Part shown: positions 8,252-11,336 of the stretch, piece after piece
How the letters are laid out: each line of letters begins with the position of its first letter
Numbering within the stretch: position 1 is the first letter of the stretch
Assembly (NCBI GenBank): GCA_035505095.1
Contig: DATJRE010000494.1
Coordinates: forward strand, 1 to 11,336
Direction: 5' to 3'
Length of the DNA stretch: 11,336 nucleotides
Source: JOPF133 sp035505095
Lineage (GTDB): Bacteria > Acidobacteriota > Terriglobia > Bryobacterales > Bryobacteraceae
Position numbers and translations under genes: made by a program
The notes under the pieces: model-generated
Databases searched by the model: none
Told to the model about the DNA's origin: nothing
What the model saw: the letters and a program-made list of their open reading frames with translations, nothing else

Positions 8252-9433
8252 CTAGTTGAGATTCTCGAAGACGCCCGCGGCGCCCATGCCGCCGCCTACA
8301 CACATTGTGACGATCCCATGCCGTGCTTTGCGCCGCTTGAGTTCGTGGAGCAGGCCGGCGGTGAGTTTAGCACCGGTGCAGCCCAGCGGATGGCCCAGAG
8401 CGATGGCGCCGCCGTTGACGTTGACACGATCCAGCGCCAGGCCCAGGGTTTTAATGACCGCGAGCGCCTGGCTGGCGAAGGCTTCGTTCAATTCGATCAG
8501 GTCGATCTGGTCCAGGGTGAGTCCCGCCAGCTTGAGCGCTTTGGGGACGGCGTACACCGGGCCGATGCCCATTTCCTCGGGCAGGCAGCCGGCGTAAGAA
8601 AACGAGACGAAGCGCGCCAGGGGCGTCAGGCCGAGCTCGCGCGCGCGTTCGGCGGACATGACCACGGCGGCGGCGGCGCCATCGGAGGTTTGCGAGGAGT
8701 TGCCCGCGGTGACGGTGCCTTTGGCGTGGAAGGCGGGCTTAAGCTTGGCGAGGGCTTCGAGTGAGGTATCGGCGCGCGGCCCCTCGTCCACCGTGAAGGC
8801 CACCTCGGTGCGGCGGATTTTGGACTTGCCATCGGGCGCGGAAAAGGCGACCGGCACGGGGACGATCTCTTCCTGGAATTTCGCGGCGGCCTGCGCGGCC
8901 AGGGCCTTGGTGTGGCTGGCGAGGGCGAACTCATCGGCCTGCTGGCGCGAGATGCCGTAGTGACGGGCCACGCGCTCGGCGGTCAGCCCCATGGAGAGGT
9001 AGGAATCCGGGTAGTGCTGCTCCAGCCATGGGTTGATGGAGATTTTATTACCGCCGAAGGGAATCATGGACATGGATTCGGTGCCGCCGGCCACGATGAC
9101 CTGGGCGCCGCCGCTGCGGATGCGCTCGGCCGCCAGCGCGATGGCCTGCAAGCCGGAGGCGCAATAGCGGTTGACGGTCATGGCCGCGGATTCGATGGGC
9201 AGGCCGGCCCGCAGCGCGGCGATGCGCGCCACGTTCATGCCCTGCTCACCCTCGGGCATGGCGCAGCCGATGATGACATCCTCGACTTCCTGCTGATTCA
9301 GGGCGGGCACCTGGGCCAGCGCGCCGCGAATGGCGACGGCTGCCAGGTCGTCGGGGCGGGTGGCGCGCAGGGTTCCCTTGGGGGCCTTGCCCACAGCCGT
9401 CCGGACGGCGCTTACGATGACTGCGTCTGTCAT
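8252..9433 (-). CDS. fadA: Acetyl-CoA C-acyltransferase (3-ketoacyl-CoA thiolase)
   Basis: A 393-residue thiolase, the normal length. It cleaves 3-ketoacyl-CoA with CoA in the last step of beta-oxidation. All catalytic elements are present: the nucleophile Cys91 in VNRYCASGLQAI, the GGTESMSMIPFGG stretch, His348 in GGAIALGHPLGCTGA, and the second Cys378 in CVGGGMGAAGVFE. The start at ATG 9433 is set by AGGAG 5 nt upstream and by the family opening TDAVIVSAVRTAVGK. The open frame continues upstream into the inverted repeat, but that extension is Arg/Glu-rich junk. It lies between fadN and fadE on the same strand. The degradative subclass (not biosynthetic acetoacetyl-CoA thiolase) is inferred from this operon. 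Confidence 0.95.
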   Translation of the reverse strand: MTDAVIVSAVRTAVGKAPKGTLRATRPDDLAAVAIRGALAQVPALNQQEVEDVIIGCAMPEGEQGMNVARIAALRAGLPIESAAMTVNRYCASGLQAIALAAERIRSGGAQVIVAGGTESMSMIPFGGNKISINPWLEQHYPDSYLSMGLTAERVARHYGISRQQADEFALASHTKALAAQAAAKFQEEIVPVPVAFSAPDGKSKIRRTEVAFTVDEGPRADTSLEALAKLKPAFHAKGTVTAGNSSQTSDGAAAAVVMSAERARELGLTPLARFVSFSYAGCLPEEMGIGPVYAVPKALKLAGLTLDQIDLIELNEAFASQALAVIKTLGLALDRVNVNGGAIALGHPLGCTGAKLTAGLLHELKRRKARHGIVTMCVGGGMGAAGVFENLN

Positions 9434-9438
9434 GCTGT

Positions 9439-9443
9439 CTCCT
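9439..9443 (-). promoter_or_regulatory. Shine-Dalgarno site deciding the fadA start
   Basis: AGGAG on the minus strand with a 5-nt spacer before ATG 9433. It excludes the upstream in-frame GTG/ATG candidates, which lie within the inverted repeat. Confidence 0.75.
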
Positions 9444-9452
9444 AAAAGCTTT

Positions 9453-9542
9453 GACGCGGAGGCGCGGAGACGCGGAGCAAAACGCGGAGAAGACAATTTG
9501 TTTCTCTCGGCCTCTTCCTCCGCGTCTCTGCGCCTCCGCGTC
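9453..9542 (+). repeat. 90-bp nested inverted repeat between fadN and fadA
   Basis: The 25-bp arms 9453-9477 and 9518-9542 are inverted copies with one mismatch (position 9529), built from repeated CGCGGAG/CTCCGCG units. Inside, GAGAA/TTCTC (9487-9506) and ACAA/TTGT (9493-9501) share nearly the same centre, so the whole unit can fold into one long hairpin or cruciform. It fills most of the 120-nt gap between the fadN stop and fadA start. Similar GCGGAG-rich palindromes are scattered in many environmental bacterial genomes, so it is probably a dispersed intergenic element. It could also act as an mRNA processing, stability or attenuation hairpin within the operon. It has no trailing T-run, so a simple terminator is unlikely. 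Confidence 0.85.
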
Positions 9543-9553
9543 ATTTCTTTGCC

Positions 9554-11336
9554 TCAGTTCCTCAACGGCTTCCCCGTTTTCAAGGTATGCGCGATGCGCT
9601 CCTGGGTTTTCTTTTCGCCGCACAGCGAGAGGAAGGCCTCGCGCTCCAGATCCAATAAATATTGCTCGCTGACCAGGGTGCCGGGGGTGACCGGGCCGCC
9701 GCACAAGATGTGGGCTACCCAATTGGCCACCTTCACATCGTGGTCGCTGATGAAGTCGCCCTCGCGCATGATGTGGACACCGAGCCGCAGGGAGGCCAGC
9801 AGGTTTTCGCCGGGCGCCGGAATATCCGTGCGCGGGAGGGGCGCGGTGTAGCCGCGGGAGGCCAGTTCGCGGGCGGATTGCTTGGCATCGGTCAGGAGGC
9901 GGCCGCGGTTCATGGTGACGCGGTCGGCGGGCAGCAGCAGGGCCAGGTGGCGCGCCTCCACGGCCGAGGTGGATACCTTCGCCATGGCGATGGTTTCGAA
10001 GGTGCGGCGCAGGGCGCCCATCAGCTCCACCGATTCGTTGCGGGCGGTCTGGTGCACCGCGGCCGCCACATCCAGCGCGCGCAGCAGCATCTCTTTGCAG
10101 CCGCCGCCGCCGGGAATCAGGCCGACGCCGGTCTCCACCAGGCCCATGTACAGCTCGGCGTGCGCGTGGCGCAGGGCGCCATGAAGGGCAATTTCCGCGC
10201 CGCCGCCCAGGCAGAAGGAGTAGGGCGCCACCACCACCGGGCGCGGACAAAATTTGATGGCCGCGGTCATGCGCTGGAAGGCGCGTACGGCGAAATCGAT
10301 TTCGTCCCACTCGCCCTCCTGGGCGCTCAACAGAAGCTGCATGATGTTGGCGCCCACCGAGAAGTGCTCGGCATCGCCGCCGATCACGAAGGCCTCGAAG
10401 TTGCGCACGGCGTCGCTCGCGGGGGAGCAGGTTTCGGTCACCAGCCGCACGATATCTTCGCCCACCGCGTTCTTCTTCGAGTGCAGCTCCAGGCAGGCCA
10501 CGCCATCGCCGAGGTCTACCAGCGAGGCGCCAGGGTTGTGCTTCACCACACCGTGGGAGGCACGGAAGGTGGCGATGCGCGCGACGCCCTCTGGCTCGGC
10601 AACCGGCCGGTAAGCGCGGGTGTTGACATCGAAGCACTCGTGGCCGCCATGGCGGTACCAGGTTTGGGCGCCCGCTTCCGAAAGGCGTTCGGCGATGGGG
10701 CTGATGCGCTCCCCGGCAAGCTGCATTCGCGCGGCGGTTCCGGGAAGGCCGGCGGCATCCCAGAGCTGGAACGGCCCCATTTCCCAGTTGAAGCCGGAGC
10801 GCATGGCGCGGTCCACGCTGGCGGCATCGTCGGCAATCTCGGGCAGGCAATCCGCCGCGTAGTTCCATAGCGCGCTCAACAGGCGCCAGTGGAAGCGCGC
10901 GGCTTTATCCTTGCGCACGTCGCCGGTGAGCAATTGCGCCAGGCGGCCGGGCAGAGTCTCGGCGTTGCGGGCCATTTCGAGCAAGGGAAATTTGGGCCGC
11001 GTGGCGGGAACATACTCGACGGTTTTCCAATCCAGCACATAGCGGATTTCCTTGCCTTCGGCGTCCTTCTGGCGGCGGTAAAAGCCCTGGCCGGTTTTGT
11101 CGCCCAGCCAGCGGCGCTCGAGCATGGTGGCGAGGAACGGCGGCAGCGCGGCCGAGCCGGCGAAGTTGGCGGCCACGTGGGCGAGCACATCGATACCCAC
11201 CAGGTCCGCCAGCCGGAACGTAGCAGTTGGCGGCCAGCCGATGGCGGGACCGGTGAGGGCGTCCACCTCTTCGATGCTGAGGTCTTCTTCCTGCATCAGG
11301 CGCACCGCTTCCAGCAGGATGAAGATGCCGATACGG
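9554..11336 (-). CDS. fadN: 3-hydroxyacyl-CoA dehydrogenase/enoyl-CoA hydratase fusion, FadN type (5' end outside window)
   Basis: The 593 codons present are open to the window edge, so the N-terminal NAD-binding domain (about 200 residues) lies outside. The fragment opens with RIGIFILLEAVRLMQEE and DALTGPAIGWPPTATFR, the C-terminal helical part of 3-hydroxyacyl-CoA dehydrogenases. A second such segment follows (SGFNWEMGPFQLWDAAGLP). From about position 10545 down to about 9950 comes a crotonase domain with FSVGANI and GGGAE oxyanion/catalytic motifs (Glu codon 10193-10195). The second catalytic Glu is in VETGVGLIPGGGG (codon 10133-10135). Both hydratase acids are present, so the hydratase looks active. 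Dehydrogenase-first, hydratase-last order is that of FadN (B. subtilis YusL), the reverse of E. coli FadB. It catalyses hydration and oxidation in beta-oxidation, and is first of the visible fadN-fadA-fadE operon. Confidence 0.93.
   Translation of the reverse strand, partial: RIGIFILLEAVRLMQEEDLSIEEVDALTGPAIGWPPTATFRLADLVGIDVLAHVAANFAGSAALPPFLATMLERRWLGDKTGQGFYRRQKDAEGKEIRYVLDWKTVEYVPATRPKFPLLEMARNAETLPGRLAQLLTGDVRKDKAARFHWRLLSALWNYAADCLPEIADDAASVDRAMRSGFNWEMGPFQLWDAAGLPGTAARMQLAGERISPIAERLSEAGAQTWYRHGGHECFDVNTRAYRPVAEPEGVARIATFRASHGVVKHNPGASLVDLGDGVACLELHSKKNAVGEDIVRLVTETCSPASDAVRNFEAFVIGGDAEHFSVGANIMQLLLSAQEGEWDEIDFAVRAFQRMTAAIKFCPRPVVVAPYSFCLGGGAEIALHGALRHAHAELYMGLVETGVGLIPGGGGCKEMLLRALDVAAAVHQTARNESVELMGALRRTFETIAMAKVSTSAVEARHLALLLPADRVTMNRGRLLTDAKQSARELASRGYTAPLPRTDIPAPGENLLASLRLGVHIMREGDFISDHDVKVANWVAHILCGGPVTPGTLVSEQYLLDLEREAFLSLCGEKKTQERIAHTLKTGKPLRN

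Noticed and set aside
8229..8303. N-terminal extension of FadE overlapping fadA
   Set aside because: The added residues are Arg-rich and translate fadA sequence in another frame; a good ribosome site precedes ATG 8228.
9434..9544. N-terminal extension of the thiolase into the inverted repeat
   Set aside because: The extension is Arg/Glu-rich repeat translation; AGGAG 5 nt before ATG 9433 and the thiolase family start fix the shorter protein.
9662..10870. 402-codon plus-strand open frame opposite fadN
   Set aside because: Low-complexity Gly/Ala/His/Val composition and no domain; the antisense shadow of the hydratase and dehydrogenase regions.

Overview
The window is GC-rich bacterial chromosome with about eight substantial protein genes, one likely microprotein, one degenerate toxin-antitoxin locus and one long inverted repeat. 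The combination of a secreted sedolisin with Ig-like C-terminal repeats, a TIR protein with a dead NB-ARC-like middle, high GC and a fadN-fadA-fadE operon suggests an Acidobacteriota member of the Solibacteres/Bryobacterales type. That assignment is inferred from gene content; no rRNA or other marker is present.

Left part (1-4432). A plus-strand S53 peptidase (21-2465) converges, with only 7 bp between stop codons, on a minus-strand group. That group reads, in transcription order, a 35-residue single-span membrane microprotein (4432-4325), a class I SAM-dependent O-methyltransferase (4241-3579) and a TIR-like protein (3591-2473) whose GTG start overlaps the end of the methyltransferase by 13 nt. 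The microprotein has a clear Shine-Dalgarno site and a sigma70-type promoter in an AT-rich island.

Middle (4555-6165). On the plus strand, an HSDL2-like short-chain dehydrogenase/reductase and a patatin-like phospholipase are separated by 3 nt and probably form one transcript.

6144-6410 holds the wreck of a hicB-hicA toxin-antitoxin pair. Pieces of both proteins can be read in order, interrupted by a stop or frameshift near the hicB start, an internal deletion in hicB, a 1-nt frameshift in hicA and an internal deletion in hicA. The original hicB stop/hicA start overlap is still visible.

Right part (6429-11336, minus strand). This is a fatty-acid beta-oxidation operon in the order fadN (3-hydroxyacyl-CoA dehydrogenase/enoyl-CoA hydratase, cut by the window edge), fadA (thiolase), fadE (about 600-residue acyl-CoA dehydrogenase), the same order as the Bacillus subtilis fadNAE operon. 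FadE, FadN and FadA together cover the whole beta-oxidation cycle. A 90-bp near-perfect nested inverted repeat lies between fadN and fadA. The patatin/SDR pair converges on this operon, so a lipid-processing neighbourhood is plausible but unproven.

No tRNA, rRNA, CRISPR array, insertion sequence or convincing Rho-independent terminator was found. No complete new system is evident. The observations most worth following are the TIR/pseudo-NB-ARC protein coupled to a methyltransferase, the hicBA relic, the membrane microprotein and the inverted repeat.
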